Assembly (NCBI GenBank): GCA_024709485.1
Contig: JANJWO010000033.1
Span: forward strand, 18,383-82,382
Length of the DNA: 64,000 nt
Direction of reading: 5' to 3'
Source: Hydrogenophilaceae bacterium
GTDB lineage: Bacteria > Pseudomonadota > Gammaproteobacteria > Burkholderiales > Thiobacillaceae
Shown here piece by piece: positions 39,689-49,951 of the stretch. Below the pieces are notes generated by a model, which ran no database searches, was not told the origin of the DNA, and was given only the letters and a program-made list of their open reading frames with translations. The translations under genes were made by a program, and so were the position numbers. The stretch's first letter is position 1. Every line of letters begins with the position of its first letter.

Positions 39689-41022
39689 CGACCCTCCTGT
39701 CGTTCCTGGTGCTGATTTTCGTGCTGGTCATCGTGCACGAATACGGCCACTATCTTGCCGCCAGATTGTCCGGGGTGAAGGTGCTGAGGTTTTCCGTCGG
39801 CTTCGGCAGGCCGCTTTTCAGCAGGCGCCTCGGGCGCGACAACACCGAGTGGAGCATCGCCGCCCTGCCGCTGGGCGGCTACGTGAAAATGCTCGACGAG
39901 CGCGAAGGCGATGTCGACGGCAGTGAAGCGCACCGCGCGTTCAACCGCGCCACGGTGTGGCGGCGCATCGCCATCGTCGCCGCCGGGCCGATGGCCAACT
40001 TCCTCCTCGCGATCGCCGTTTTCTGGGTCCTGCTGATGCATGGCATTCCCGCCATCAAGCCGGTGATCGGCGAACCCGGCGTGGGCACGCCGGCGGCGCT
40101 CGCCGGCCTGCGCGACGGCGACGAAGTGGCGCGGGTCGACGGCAATGAGATCAGGACATTTTCCGATCTGCGCCTGGCGCTGACGGAGGCTGCGGCGAAG
40201 AAAGCCCGGCCCGTGCTCGAACTCGCCAACGGCGAAGCGCGCGAACTGGATTTGAGCAATCTGCCCAAGGCCTACCTCGAAGGCGACGGCAAGGCGATCG
40301 GGGTGCAGCCCTATATGCCGCCGCTGGCGCCGGTGATCGGGCGCGTGGAGCCCGGCAGCGTGGCGGAGGCGGCAGGGCTCAAGCCCGGCGACCGCATCCT
40401 GGCGGTGGATGGCCTGGCGGCGACCCATTGGCGGGATTTCGCCGAGCGGGTGCGCGGCCGGCCCGGCATGGAGACCGAATTGCAGGTGGAAAGCGGCGGC
40501 GTGCGCCGCAGCCTGCGGCTGACCCCGGCCGCATTGAGCGAAGACGGCCAGCGCATCGGCCGGGTTGGCGTGGGCCCCGAGGTCGATCCGGCCCTGTTTG
40601 AAAGCCTGCAAACCGAGGAGCGCTATCCGCCGCTCACGGCGCTCGGGCAGGCCGCGGCAAAGACCTGGGGCATGTCGGTGCTGAGCCTGGAAATGCTGGG
40701 GCGCATGGTGCTGGGGCAGGTGTCCTGGCGCAACCTGTCAGGGCCGGTTTCGATCGCCGATTATGCCGGCCAGAGCGCCGAACAGGGCTGGCTGAGCTTC
40801 GCGGGGTTTCTCGCCATCGTCAGCATCGGTCTTGGCGTCATCAACCTGCTGCCCGTTCCACTGTTGGACGGCGGGCATCTAATGTATTATTTCGTCGAGG
40901 TTTTTCGGGGGAGACCCGTCTCCGAGCGGGTCATGGAGCTTGGCGCCCGGATCGGCATGGCCATCATCGGCGCCATGATCTTTCTGGCCTTGTATAACGA
41001 TGTGCTCCGCTTGCTTGAATGA
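39685..41022 (+). CDS. rseP: Site-2 intramembrane zinc protease RseP
   Basis: A 445-residue, four-span membrane protease. Zinc motif HEYGH (about 18-22) lies in the first helix and the third zinc ligand in [15 protein letters not shown]; two PDZ domains (about 115-205 and 210-295) lie between. It cuts RseA to release the envelope-stress sigma factor. It directly precedes bamA, the standard pairing, with a 4-bp overlap. Confidence 0.97.
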   Translation: MTTLLSFLVLIFVLVIVHEYGHYLAARLSGVKVLRFSVGFGRPLFSRRLGRDNTEWSIAALPLGGYVKMLDEREGDVDGSEAHRAFNRATVWRRIAIVAAGPMANFLLAIAVFWVLLMHGIPAIKPVIGEPGVGTPAALAGLRDGDEVARVDGNEIRTFSDLRLALTEAAAKKARPVLELANGEARELDLSNLPKAYLEGDGKAIGVQPYMPPLAPVIGRVEPGSVAEAAGLKPGDRILAVDGLAATHWRDFAERVRGRPGMETELQVESGGVRRSLRLTPAALSEDGQRIGRVGVGPEVDPALFESLQTEERYPPLTALGQAAAKTWGMSVLSLEMLGRMVLGQVSWRNLSGPVSIADYAGQSAEQGWLSFAGFLAIVSIGLGVINLLPVPLLDGGHLMYYFVEVFRGRPVSERVMELGARIGMAIIGAMIFLALYNDVLRLLE

Positions 41023-43376
41023 GTGAATCAAAAATGAAAAAACGCATCACTTCGGCCGTCATCCTGGCACTGTTGTCGGCCTCGGCGCTGGCGGTCGAGC
41101 CTTTCACCATCCGCGACATCCGCGTCGAGGGGCTGCAGCGCACGGAAGCCGGCTCCGTCTTCAGCTATCTGCCGGTCAAGGTCGGCGACACCTTCAACGA
41201 CGAGAAGGCCGCCGCCGCGATCAAGGCGCTGTATGCCACCGGCGTCTTCAAGGACGTCAAGCTGGAAGCCCAGGACGGCGTGCTGATCGTGAACGTCGAA
41301 GAGCGCCCGTCCGTCGCCAAGCTGACGCTGTCCGGCATCAAGGAGTTTTCCGAGGAGGACCTCAAGACCGGGCTCAAGCAGACCGGCCTCGCCGAGGGCC
41401 GGGTGTTCGACAAGAGCCTGCTGGAGCGCGCCGAGCAGGAAATGAAGCGCGAGTACTTCAACCGCGGCCTCTATTCCGTGCAGGTGGTGACGACGGTGAC
41501 GCCGCTCGAGCGCAACCGCGTGGCGGTGCAGTTCGACGTGGTCGAAGGCGACGCCGCCAGGATCAGGCAGATCAATATCGTCGGCAACAAGGCCTTCAGC
41601 GAAAAGAAGCTGCTTGACCAGTTCAACTCGTCGACGCCCGGCTGGCTGTCCTGGTACACCAAGGATGACCAGTATTCCAAGACCAAACTGTCCGGCGACC
41701 TGGAAGCGCTGCGCTCCTTTTACCTGAACCGCGGCTATCTGGAGTTCAACATCGATTCCACCCAGGTTTCGATCAGCCCCGACAAGAAGGACATCTTCAT
41801 CACGGTGAACGTCACCGAAGGCCCCAACTACACCGTCTCCGACATCAACCTGGCCGGACAGATGCTGGTGCCGGAGGAGGAGCTGAGGAAGCTGATCGCG
41901 ATCAAGCCGGGCGAGGTGTTCTCGCGCGAGAGGCTGACCGAGTCCACCCGCAAGATCGGCGACCGCCTCGGCAACGAGGGCTATGCCTTCGCCAACGTCA
42001 ACGCCGTGCCGGAACTGGACAAGGAAAAGCACCAGGTGGCCTTCACCCTGTTCGTCGATCCGGGCCGCCGCGTCTACGTCAACCGCGTGAACGTGGCCGG
42101 CAACACCAGGACCCGCGACGAGGTCATCCGCCGCGAGGTCCGCCAGATGGAGGGCGGCTGGTACAACGCGGAAAAAATCAATCTTTCGCGCAACCGCCTG
42201 AACCGCCTGGGCTACTTCAACGAAGTCAACATCGAGACCCCGGCCGTCTCCGGCACCACCGACCAGGTGGACGTGAACATCGGCGTTTCCGAAAGATCGA
42301 CCGGCAACATCATGCTGGGCGCGGGCTTCTCCTCGTCCGAGGGCTTCATCCTGTCCGGCTCCATCAATCAGGCCAACGCCTTCGGCAGCGGCAACCGCCT
42401 CTCCGCGCAGATCAACAGCGGCAGCGTGAACACCGTGTATTCGCTGTCCTTCACCAATCCCTACTACACCATCGACGGCGTCAGCCTGGGCTACGATGCC
42501 TACCGCCGCGATGTCGACGCCACCTCGCTCGACGGCGTGGGCGAGTACGAGTCCTCCACCATGGGGCTGGGCATGCGCTTCGGCCTGCCGCTCAACGAGA
42601 AGGACACCCTGTTCCTCGGCGCGGCCATCGAGCGGCTCAACATCAGCACCACAAATAGCAGCCCCTTGCAGTACCGGAATTTCGTGAACGGCAGATCATG
42701 CGGCACCGATCTGGCTTGTGGCGTAGGCGATGTCACGAACAACACCCTGCGGCTGGACGCCTCGCTCGCGCGCGACACCCGCAACGATTTCCTGTTCCCG
42801 ACCAGCGGCATGATGCAGCGCGCGGCGCTCGAGTTCGGCGCGCCGCCCGGAGACATCCAGTATTACAAGCTGTCGCTGCAGCACCAGCAATATTTCCCGC
42901 TGACCAAGGATTTCACCCTGATGGTGAACGGCGAAGCCGGTTATGGCGGCGGCATCGGCGATAGCGAGCTGCCTTTCTACCGCAATTTCTTCGTCGGCGG
43001 CATCAGCTCGGTGCGCGGCTTCAAGTCCGGCTCGATCGGCCCGAAGGGTGACGACCCGAACAGCAATGATCCGGTCAGCCTGGGCGGCGACACCAAGCTC
43101 GTCGGCAACGTCGAACTGCTCTTCCCCATGCCGGGGGTCAAGGACCGGTCGGTGCGGCTGTCGACCTTCTTCGACGCCGGCGCGGCATTCGGAACCGGCA
43201 CCGAGGAGTACGGGTCGAACAAGCTCGGCTTCGACGATCTGCGTTTCTCGACCGGCGTCGGACTCGCCTGGAACTCGCCGATGGGGCCGCTTAAATTCAG
43301 CCTGGCATACCCGATCAACAAGAAGGAAGGCGACAAGACTGAAGTGTTCCAATTCAGCATGGGCACAACCTTCTGA
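41019..43376 (+). CDS. bamA: Outer-membrane protein assembly factor BamA
   Basis: A 785-residue (from ATG 41019) or 780-residue (from ATG 41034, MKKRITSAVILALLSASALA) Omp85 protein. It has a cleavable signal peptide, five POTRA domains (about 25-430) and a C-terminal 16-strand barrel with the conserved VRGF (about 664) and a terminal Phe. It is the core of the BAM complex, with BamB encoded at 12176. The second ATG gives the better signal peptide. Confidence 0.97.
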   Translation: MSESKMKKRITSAVILALLSASALAVEPFTIRDIRVEGLQRTEAGSVFSYLPVKVGDTFNDEKAAAAIKALYATGVFKDVKLEAQDGVLIVNVEERPSVAKLTLSGIKEFSEEDLKTGLKQTGLAEGRVFDKSLLERAEQEMKREYFNRGLYSVQVVTTVTPLERNRVAVQFDVVEGDAARIRQINIVGNKAFSEKKLLDQFNSSTPGWLSWYTKDDQYSKTKLSGDLEALRSFYLNRGYLEFNIDSTQVSISPDKKDIFITVNVTEGPNYTVSDINLAGQMLVPEEELRKLIAIKPGEVFSRERLTESTRKIGDRLGNEGYAFANVNAVPELDKEKHQVAFTLFVDPGRRVYVNRVNVAGNTRTRDEVIRREVRQMEGGWYNAEKINLSRNRLNRLGYFNEVNIETPAVSGTTDQVDVNIGVSERSTGNIMLGAGFSSSEGFILSGSINQANAFGSGNRLSAQINSGSVNTVYSLSFTNPYYTIDGVSLGYDAYRRDVDATSLDGVGEYESSTMGLGMRFGLPLNEKDTLFLGAAIERLNISTTNSSPLQYRNFVNGRSCGTDLACGVGDVTNNTLRLDASLARDTRNDFLFPTSGMMQRAALEFGAPPGDIQYYKLSLQHQQYFPLTKDFTLMVNGEAGYGGGIGDSELPFYRNFFVGGISSVRGFKSGSIGPKGDDPNSNDPVSLGGDTKLVGNVELLFPMPGVKDRSVRLSTFFDAGAAFGTGTEEYGSNKLGFDDLRFSTGVGLAWNSPMGPLKFSLAYPINKKEGDKTEVFQFSMGTTF

Positions 43377-43397
43377 GTGGAAGTGTTTGGAGTGGTA

Positions 43398-43895
43398 ATG
43401 AAGAAACTGCTTTTTTCCTTGTCCGCCATCATGTTGCCGATGCTGGCAATGAGCCCCGCGCAGGCGGACAAAATCGGCTTTGTGAACACCGAGCGCCTGC
43501 TGCGCGAGGCGCCGCTTTCGGTGAAGGCGCAAAAGAATCTGGAGAAGGAGTTCTCGCCCAGGGAACAGGAACTGCAGAAAATGGCCAAGCAGGCGAGGGA
43601 CTTGCAGGCCCAGCTGGACCGGGACGGCGTGACCATGTCCGAAACCGAGCGCCGCAACAAGGAGCGCGAGCTGGCCAACCTGAACCGCGAGTTCCAGAAG
43701 CAAAGCCGCGAGTTCCGCGAGGACCTCAACCTGCGCCGCAACCAGGAGTTGGGCGTGATCCAGGAAAAGGCGCGCAAGGCCATTCTCGACATCGCCAAGA
43801 CCGACAAGTTCGACCTGATCGTGGAGCAGGCGGTGTATTTCAATCCCAGAATCGACATCACCGACCGCGTGATGAAGGCCTTGGGCGACAAGTAA
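43398..43895 (+). CDS. skp: OmpH/Skp periplasmic chaperone
   Basis: A 165-residue protein: signal peptide ([23 protein letters not shown]), a short beta segment ([16 protein letters not shown]) and a long charged coiled coil (about 50-130). Skp trimers carry unfolded outer-membrane proteins to BAM. ATG 43398 has GGAG upstream; a GTG at 43377 lacks a ribosome site and would bury the signal peptide. Confidence 0.94.
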   Translation: MKKLLFSLSAIMLPMLAMSPAQADKIGFVNTERLLREAPLSVKAQKNLEKEFSPREQELQKMAKQARDLQAQLDRDGVTMSETERRNKERELANLNREFQKQSREFREDLNLRRNQELGVIQEKARKAILDIAKTDKFDLIVEQAVYFNPRIDITDRVMKALGDK

Positions 43896-43902
43896 TTCCA
43901 GG

Positions 43903-44934
43903 ATGCCATATTCGCTGTCGGAGATTGTCTCGCGCTTCGGCGGCGAACTGCTTGACGACAACGGCGTGGCGGTGGCCGCCGTGGCACCGCTCGACCGCGC
44001 CGGACCGCGGGAAATCGCCTTCGTGTCGCAGCCGAAATATCTGCGCGATGTCGAAGCCTCGCAGGCGGGCGCGCTGATCCTGCCGCCGGAAGGGCGCGAC
44101 AGCAGCCGGCGCCCGCGCATCGTCACCCCCAATCCCTATCTCTACTTTGCGCGCGTGTCCGCCCTGCTCAATCCGGCGCCGCAGCCGGCGCCCGGAATCC
44201 ATCCGGCCGCCTCGGTGCATCCCGGGGCAAGGGTGGCGGCGAGCGCCGCTGTCGCCGCCGGCGCGGTCATCGGCGAAGGCGCCGACATCGGCGAGCGCAG
44301 CATCGTCGGCCCGAACTGCGTGGTCGGCGCGCACGCGACGCTGGGCGACGATTGCCTGCTGCACGCGAATGTCACGATTTACCATCATTGCGCACTGGGC
44401 AACCGCGTGATCCTGCACAGCGGCTGCGTCATCGGCTCGGACGGCTTCGGCCTCGCCAACGAGCAGGGGCGCTGGGTGAAGATCCCCCAGGTGGGCCGCG
44501 TGCTGATCGGCGACGATGTCGAGGTCGGCGCCTGCACCACCATCGATCGCGGCGCGCTCGACGACACCGTGATCGAGGAGGGCGTCAAGCTCGACAACCT
44601 GATCCAGGTGGCGCACAACGTGAGAATCGGCGCGCATACCGCGATCGCCGCCTGTACCGGCATCGCCGGCAGCGCGAAAATCGGCAGGCATTGCATGATC
44701 GGCGGCGCGGCGATGATCCACGGCCATATCGAGATCGCTGACCGGGTGCGCATCTCCACCAATACGCTGATCACGAAATCATTGACCAAGCCGGGCACCT
44801 ACACCTCGGCATTGCCGTTTTCGGAACACGGCGAATGGCTGCGCAACGCCGCGCATTTGCGCAAGCTTGATAAACTGGCCGGGCGCATCAAGGAACTGGA
44901 AAAACGAATCTCGGAACTGGAAGGGAAGAAATAA
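43903..44934 (+). CDS. lpxD: UDP-3-O-acylglucosamine N-acyltransferase
   Basis: A 343-residue left-handed beta-helix acyltransferase for the third step of lipid A synthesis. The N-terminal uridine-binding domain (about 1-100) is followed by hexapeptide repeats ([30 protein letters not shown]), the catalytic His in [10 protein letters not shown] and a C-terminal coiled helix. It is 7 bp after skp. Confidence 0.97.
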   Translation: MPYSLSEIVSRFGGELLDDNGVAVAAVAPLDRAGPREIAFVSQPKYLRDVEASQAGALILPPEGRDSSRRPRIVTPNPYLYFARVSALLNPAPQPAPGIHPAASVHPGARVAASAAVAAGAVIGEGADIGERSIVGPNCVVGAHATLGDDCLLHANVTIYHHCALGNRVILHSGCVIGSDGFGLANEQGRWVKIPQVGRVLIGDDVEVGACTTIDRGALDDTVIEEGVKLDNLIQVAHNVRIGAHTAIAACTGIAGSAKIGRHCMIGGAAMIHGHIEIADRVRISTNTLITKSLTKPGTYTSALPFSEHGEWLRNAAHLRKLDKLAGRIKELEKRISELEGKK

Positions 44935-44936
44935 TC

Positions 44937-45380
44937 ATGGCATTCATGGACATTCAGGAAATCATGCGGCATTTGCCGCACCGCTATCCGTTTCTGCTGG
45001 TGGACCGCGTGCTCGAATGCGAGCCCGGCAAGCACATCGTCGCGCTCAAGAACGTGACCATGAACGAGCCGCATTTCCCCGGCCATTTCCCGCATCACCC
45101 GGTGATGCCGGGGGTGCTGATCCTGGAAGCGCTGGCGCAGGCGGCGGCGGTGCTGTCCTATGTGACCGAGAACAAGGTGCCGGATGAGGATTCCGTGGTG
45201 TATTTCGCCGGCATCGACGGCGCCCGCTTCAAGAAGCCGGTGATGCCGGGCGATCAGTTGATCCTCAAGGCCGAAATCCTGCGCAACATGCGCGGCATCT
45301 GGAAGTACGCCACGCGCGCCGAGGTCGACGGCGAGGTGGCGGCCGAAGCGGAAATGATGGCCGCGCTCAGGAACATGTAA
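44937..45380 (+). CDS. fabZ: 3-hydroxyacyl-ACP dehydratase FabZ
   Basis: A 147-residue hot-dog-fold enzyme. The motif [14 protein letters not shown] and the catalytic [22 protein letters not shown] (His and Glu) are intact. It dehydrates 3-hydroxyacyl-ACP and competes with LpxA/LpxD for hydroxyacyl-ACP, which explains its place among the lpx genes. It begins 2 bp after lpxD. Confidence 0.98.
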   Translation: MAFMDIQEIMRHLPHRYPFLLVDRVLECEPGKHIVALKNVTMNEPHFPGHFPHHPVMPGVLILEALAQAAAVLSYVTENKVPDEDSVVYFAGIDGARFKKPVMPGDQLILKAEILRNMRGIWKYATRAEVDGEVAAEAEMMAALRNM

Positions 45381-46150
45381 TGCCGCAGGTTCATCCCACT
45401 GCAATCGTCGAGCCGGGCGCCAGGCTCGCCAAGGATGTGACAGTCGGCCCCTACGCCGTCATCGGCCCGCACGTCGAAATCGGCGAAGGCACGACGGTGG
45501 GCGCGCATGCCGTCATTACCGGGCGTACGCGCATCGGCAAGGGCAACCGCATTTTCCAGTTCGTCTCGCTGGGCGAAATCCCGCAGGACAAGAAGTATGC
45601 CGGCGAGCCGACGCGCCTGGAAATCGGCGACGGCAACACCATCCGCGAATTCTGCACCTTCAATACCGGCACCGCGCAGGACCTGGGGGTGACCCGCGTC
45701 GGCAGCGACAACTGGGTGATGGCCTATGTGCACATCGCCCACGACTGCATCGTCGGCGACCACACCGTGCTGGCCAACAACACCACGCTCGCCGGCCATG
45801 TCGAGCTCGGCGACCATGTCATCCTCGGCGGCCTTACCGCGGTGCACCAGTTCTGCAAGATCGGCGCGCACGTCATCACCGGCGGCGGCACCATCGTGTA
45901 CAAGGACATTCCGCCCTATGTCACCGCCGCCGGGCAGCCGGCCAAGCCGCACGGCCTCAACAGCGAGGGCCTCAAGCGCCGCGGCTTCACGCCCGAACAG
46001 CTTGCCACGCTGAAGCGCGCCTACAAGCTGCTTTACCGCGGCGGACTGACTCTGCAGGAGGCGCTGGCGCAACTCGATGAAATGCATGCTCCGGAGATTG
46101 AGTTGCTGACCGCCTTTTTGCGGAGAGCTGAGCGCGGCATCATCCGATGA
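45380..46150 (+). CDS. lpxA: UDP-N-acetylglucosamine O-acyltransferase
   Basis: A 256-residue left-handed beta-helix trimer subunit for the first step of lipid A synthesis. Hexapeptide repeats run from [15 protein letters not shown]; the catalytic His is in [11 protein letters not shown] and [15 protein letters not shown]. The C-terminal helical part is typical. It overlaps fabZ by one base and lpxB by four. Confidence 0.98.
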   Translation: MPQVHPTAIVEPGARLAKDVTVGPYAVIGPHVEIGEGTTVGAHAVITGRTRIGKGNRIFQFVSLGEIPQDKKYAGEPTRLEIGDGNTIREFCTFNTGTAQDLGVTRVGSDNWVMAYVHIAHDCIVGDHTVLANNTTLAGHVELGDHVILGGLTAVHQFCKIGAHVITGGGTIVYKDIPPYVTAAGQPAKPHGLNSEGLKRRGFTPEQLATLKRAYKLLYRGGLTLQEALAQLDEMHAPEIELLTAFLRRAERGIIR

Positions 46151-47277
46151 CGGACACCGTCGGGCTGATCGCAGGCGAGGCTTCAGGCGACCTGCTCGGC
46201 GCCGAACTGATCCGGGCGCTCAAGGCGCGCCATCCGTCGCTGCAATTTGAGGGCATCGCCGGGCCGCGCATGGTCGCGGCGGGCGCGCGGGCGCTGGCGC
46301 CCTGCGAGCGGCTGTCAGTCAATGGCTACGTCGAGGTGTTGCGGCACCTGCCGGCGCTGCTCAGGCTGAGGCGCGAGACCGTCGAGCATTTTCTCGCCAA
46401 CCGTCCCCGCGTGTTCGTCGGCATCGATGCGCCCGATTTCAATTTCGGCGTGGAGGGCCGCCTCAAGGCCGCCGGCATTCCCGCCGTGCATTTCGTCAGC
46501 CCCTCGATCTGGGCCTGGCGCGGCGAGCGCATCCACAAGATCAGGCAATCCGTTTCGCACATGCTGGTGATGTTCCCCTTCGAGGAGGAGATTTACCGCC
46601 AGGCCGGCATTCCCGTGACCTATGTCGGCCACCCCATGGCCGACCGGCTGCCGCTGGAACCCGACACGGCGGCGGCAAGGCGCGCGCTCGGGGTCGAGGC
46701 GGCGGGGCCGGTGATTGCGCTGTTGCCCGGCTCGCGCCGCGGCGAGGTCAAGCGCCTCGCGCCGCTGATGCTGGAAGCCGCGCGCCGCATCCTGCAGGCG
46801 AATGCCGCGGCGCAGTTCCTGATCCCGGCGGCGACCGCGGCGGTGGAGGCCAGCCTGCGCCAGCAGGCCGCCGCTTCCGGCCTGCCGATCCAGGTGCTCT
46901 CCGGCCAGTCGCACGCGGCGATGACCGCGGCCGACGTGGTGGTGCTCGCTTCCGGCACCGCGACCCTGGAAGCGGCGCTGCTGAAGAAACCCATGGTCAT
47001 CACCTACAAGGTGCCGGCTCTCACCGCCCGGATCGCGCGGCGCAAGCTCTATCTGCCCTATGTCGGGCTGCCCAACATCCTGCTCGGCCGCTTTGCCGTG
47101 CCGGAGCTGCTGCAGGAAAACGCCACGCCGGACAAGCTGGCGCAGGCCGTGCTCGCCTGGCTGCTGGCGCCTGAACGCTGCGCCGCGCTGGCGGCGGAAT
47201 TCCGGGTCTTGCACGAAACCCTGCGCTGCAATGCCGGCGAGCGCATCGCCGAGGCGCTGGAGCCGTATTTGGCGTGA
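46147..47277 (+). CDS. lpxB: Lipid-A-disaccharide synthase
   Basis: A 376-residue GT-B glycosyltransferase that joins UDP-diacylglucosamine and lipid X. Motifs seen: [29 protein letters not shown] and [13 protein letters not shown]. It is normally followed by rnhB; here a repeat element and an antisense nrdJ gene intervene. Confidence 0.97.
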   Translation: MTDTVGLIAGEASGDLLGAELIRALKARHPSLQFEGIAGPRMVAAGARALAPCERLSVNGYVEVLRHLPALLRLRRETVEHFLANRPRVFVGIDAPDFNFGVEGRLKAAGIPAVHFVSPSIWAWRGERIHKIRQSVSHMLVMFPFEEEIYRQAGIPVTYVGHPMADRLPLEPDTAAARRALGVEAAGPVIALLPGSRRGEVKRLAPLMLEAARRILQANAAAQFLIPAATAAVEASLRQQAAASGLPIQVLSGQSHAAMTAADVVVLASGTATLEAALLKKPMVITYKVPALTARIARRKLYLPYVGLPNILLGRFAVPELLQENATPDKLAQAVLAWLLAPERCAALAAEFRVLHETLRCNAGERIAEALEPYLA

Positions 47278-47283
47278 ACGCCA

Positions 47284-47456
47284 TTCACCGCGGAATTCGC
47301 GGAGGAAAAAGCCAAATACACAGAGGCAGCAGAGGGAACAGAGGGAACAGAGGGAACAGAGGAATACTTGAGAAGCAATTGGGACATTGCCTTACTCTGG
47401 TGCCTCTAGTTTCCTCTGTGTTCCTGTCCTGAGAACTCCGCGAACTCTGCGCTGAA
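47284..47456. repeat. Nested CAGAGG hairpin, expanded copy (lpxB-nrdJ)
   Basis: The outer arms (47284-47303 and 47437-47456) match at 17 of 20 positions as inverted repeats. Inside, the left arm has five 9-nt modules (47318-47362), the last three identical (GAACAGAGG), while the right arm (47394-47421) has only three degenerate modules. The loop is about 31 nt. It occupies most of the gap between the convergent genes. Confidence 0.88.
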
Positions 47457-47461
47457 CTCGA

Positions 47462-49228
47462 TCAATCCGCTTCGCGCTCGGCCGAGCAGCAGTGCGACGC
47501 CGCTTCCGGCTCGCCCACCAGCACCTGGCCGGTGATGGGGTTGGGGCGGTAGGTGGTGCAGCCCTTCAGGCCTTGCTCGTGGGCGTACTGGTAAACCGAC
47601 TGGAATTCCTCGAAGGCGTAATCGACCGGGATGTTGATGGTCTTGGAAATGGCGTTGTCCACCCAGGGCTGCAGCGCGGCCTGCATGTCGAGATGGCGGT
47701 AGGGCGAGATTTCTTCCGTGGTGACGAAAGCCGGCGTCAGCGGCGCCTCCATGCCGCGCAGGCTGCGGTACAGCGCATGGGCGTAGTCGCTGACTGCGTA
47801 CTCGTGCAGCTGGCCGTCCATCTCGTAGATGCGCCGGCGGTATTCGTACTGGAACACCGGTTCCAGCCCGCTCGACACGTTGTTGGCGAGCAGGCTGATG
47901 GTGCCGGTGGGCGCGATCGCGGTGAGGTGCGAATTGCGGATGCCGTGTTGCGCGATGCCTGCGCGGATGTCTTGCGGCAGTTTGCGGATGAAGGCGCCGT
48001 GCACGTGCTTTTCGCGGTTCAGCAGCGGGAAGCCGCCTTTTTCGCGCGCGAGTTCGATGGAGGTGCGGTAAGCCGTTTCGCAGATGCGCCGCATGATGCT
48101 GGCCGCGGTTTGCCTGGCCTCGGCGCCGTCATAGCGCAGACCCAGCATGATCAGCGCATTGCCCAGGCCGGTGAGCCCGAGTCCGATGCGGCGCGCGGCA
48201 TGCGCGGCCTGCGCCTGTTTTTCCAGGGGGAAGCGCGAGAGGTCGCAGACGTTGTCGAGCATGCGCACCGCCAGCGCCGTGGCTTCTTCGAGTGCGGCGA
48301 AATCCAGCGCGGCGCTGCCTTCGAACGGCGCGCGCACGAAGCGGGTGAGGTTGAGTGAGCCGAGGTTGCAGGCGCCGTAGGGCGGCAGCGGGATTTCGCC
48401 GCAGGGGTTGGTGGCGGCGAGCCGCTCCGCATACCAGAGATTGTTCTGCGCGTTGATGCGGTCGATGAACAGCACGCCCGGTTCGGCGTAGTCGTAGGTC
48501 GCCGCCATGATCTCGTTCCACAGCGCGCGCGCGCGCACCACCCGGTACACGCGCGAGTCGGGCTCGCCGGCGGCGGGAAAGACCAGGGGCCAGTCGGCGT
48601 CTTCCTTCACCGCCCGCATGAAGGCGTCCGTCGCCAGCACCGACAGGTTGAAGTGCCTGAGCCTGGCCGGGTCGCGCTTGGCGCGCACGAATTCGAAAAT
48701 GTCCGGGTGGTCGCAGCGCAGCGCCGCCATCATCGCGCCGCGGCGCGCGCCGGTGGAGAGGATGGTGGCGCACATCGCGTCCCAGATGTGCATGAAGGAC
48801 ACCGGGCCCGAGGCCACGACCCCCACGCTCATGGCCTGGGTGCCGGCGGGGCGCAGGGTGGAAAAGTCGTAGCCCACGCCGCCGCCCTGCTGCATGGTCA
48901 GGGCGCCTTCTTTCAAGGCATCGAAGATGCCGTCCATGGAATCCTCGACCCGGCCCATGACGAAACAGTTGAACAGGGTGACGCGGTGCCCGGTGCCGGC
49001 GCCGGCGAGGATGCGGCCGCCGGGCAGGAAACCGAAGTGCTCCAGCGCGCCGTAAAAGCGCTGTTCCCAGTGATGAGCGTCCGCACGTTCCACGCTTGCG
49101 AGCGCGCGCGCCACCCGCCGCCAGGTGTCCTCGATGGTGGCGTCCTTCACCTTGCCGGCATCGCGGTGGCGGTATTTCGCGTCCCAGATGCGGCGCGAGA
49201 TGGCGCAGGAAAAAGGATCGGGCTGCAT
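47462..49228 (-). CDS. nrdJ: Adenosylcobalamin-dependent (class II) ribonucleotide reductase
   Basis: A 588-residue class II reductase of the compact type. The active-site loop NPCGEIPLPPYGACNLGSLNLTRF and the QQGGGVGYDFSTLRP and STGARRGAMMAAL motifs are clear; the C terminus carries a CC pair (ASHCCSAEREAD) likely to serve as the redox shuttle. It needs vitamin B12 and works with or without oxygen. I start at ATG 49228 (MQPDPFSCAISRRIWDAKYR); a longer frame would overlap the rnhB start. It is antisense inside the otherwise conserved lpxB-rnhB junction. Confidence 0.94.
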   Translation of the reverse strand: MQPDPFSCAISRRIWDAKYRHRDAGKVKDATIEDTWRRVARALASVERADAHHWEQRFYGALEHFGFLPGGRILAGAGTGHRVTLFNCFVMGRVEDSMDGIFDALKEGALTMQQGGGVGYDFSTLRPAGTQAMSVGVVASGPVSFMHIWDAMCATILSTGARRGAMMAALRCDHPDIFEFVRAKRDPARLRHFNLSVLATDAFMRAVKEDADWPLVFPAAGEPDSRVYRVVRARALWNEIMAATYDYAEPGVLFIDRINAQNNLWYAERLAATNPCGEIPLPPYGACNLGSLNLTRFVRAPFEGSAALDFAALEEATALAVRMLDNVCDLSRFPLEKQAQAAHAARRIGLGLTGLGNALIMLGLRYDGAEARQTAASIMRRICETAYRTSIELAREKGGFPLLNREKHVHGAFIRKLPQDIRAGIAQHGIRNSHLTAIAPTGTISLLANNVSSGLEPVFQYEYRRRIYEMDGQLHEYAVSDYAHALYRSLRGMEAPLTPAFVTTEEISPYRHLDMQAALQPWVDNAISKTINIPVDYAFEEFQSVYQYAHEQGLKGCTTYRPNPITGQVLVGEPEAASHCCSAEREAD

Positions 49229-49281
49229 GCTCTCAGGGTAGCCGTTTCCCGCTAAGATGACAGCATTCCGAGGGGAGGACA

Positions 49282-49881
49282 ATGCTGCTGGACAGGGAAA
49301 TGCCCGCCGGGCTGTGCGGGGTGGACGAGGCCGGGCGCGGGCCGCTGGCCGGCGCGGTGTACGCCGCCGCCGTCATGCTCGATCCGGCCAGGCCGATCGC
49401 GGGCCTCGACGATTCCAAGAAGCTCAGCGAAAAGGCGCGCGAGCGCCTGGCCTTCATCATCAAGACGGAAAGCCTGGCCTGGGCGGTCGCCTATGCGACG
49501 GTCGAAGAAATCGACCGCCTCAACATCCTGCAGGCGACGATGCTGGCCATGCGGCGCGCCGTCGCCGGCCTGGGCGAGCGGCCGCAGGCCGTGTGGGTGG
49601 ACGGCAACCGCTGCCCGGATTGGGACTATTCCTCGCGCGCCATCGTCGAGGGCGACGCCCTGGTGCCGGCGATCTCGGCCGCCTCCATCCTGGCCAAGAC
49701 CGCGCGCGATGCCGCCATGCGCGAACTGCACCTGCGCTATCCGCAATACAATTTCGCCGGCCACAAGGGCTACGGCACCGCGGCCCACCTCCGGGCGCTC
49801 AAGCAGCACGGGCCCTGCCCCGAGCATCGCCGGAGCTTTTCCCCGGTCAGGCAGCTGCTGGCCCAGGGCGTGCTGTTCTAG
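49282..49881 (+). CDS. rnhB: Ribonuclease HII
   Basis: A 199-residue enzyme removing ribonucleotides from DNA/RNA hybrids. Catalytic residues lie in [12 protein letters not shown] (Asp-Glu), [14 protein letters not shown] and DAAMREL. GGGGAGGA precedes the ATG. It has lost its usual coupling to lpxB and must use a promoter in the 53-bp nrdJ gap (TAAGAT at about 49253 is a possible -10). Confidence 0.97.
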   Translation: MLLDREMPAGLCGVDEAGRGPLAGAVYAAAVMLDPARPIAGLDDSKKLSEKARERLAFIIKTESLAWAVAYATVEEIDRLNILQATMLAMRRAVAGLGERPQAVWVDGNRCPDWDYSSRAIVEGDALVPAISAASILAKTARDAAMRELHLRYPQYNFAGHKGYGTAAHLRALKQHGPCPEHRRSFSPVRQLLAQGVLF

Positions 49882-49909
49882 CGCGCGCCGCCGCTTTCAT
49901 CGGCCTTCG

Positions 49910-49938
49910 TTGTGTGGTAAAAACCTACCACCCATAAT
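49910..49938 (+). promoter_or_regulatory. Promoter of the DUF3365 gene
   Basis: TTGTGT (49910-49915), 17-bp spacer, CATAAT (49933-49938). A small inverted repeat TGGTA/TACCA sits in the spacer and could be an operator. A strong ribosome site (AAGGAGGT) follows. Confidence 0.6.
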
Positions 49939-49951
49939 CAGACAAGGAGGT

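Noticed and set aside
47318..47362. Tandem CAGAGG modules as a possible CRISPR array
   Set aside because: The period is only 9 nt, there are no spacers, and inverted copies follow; it is a hairpin arm.
49229..49282. Longer nrdJ start
   Set aside because: It would overlap the rnhB start codon, and the added residues are unlike class II reductases.
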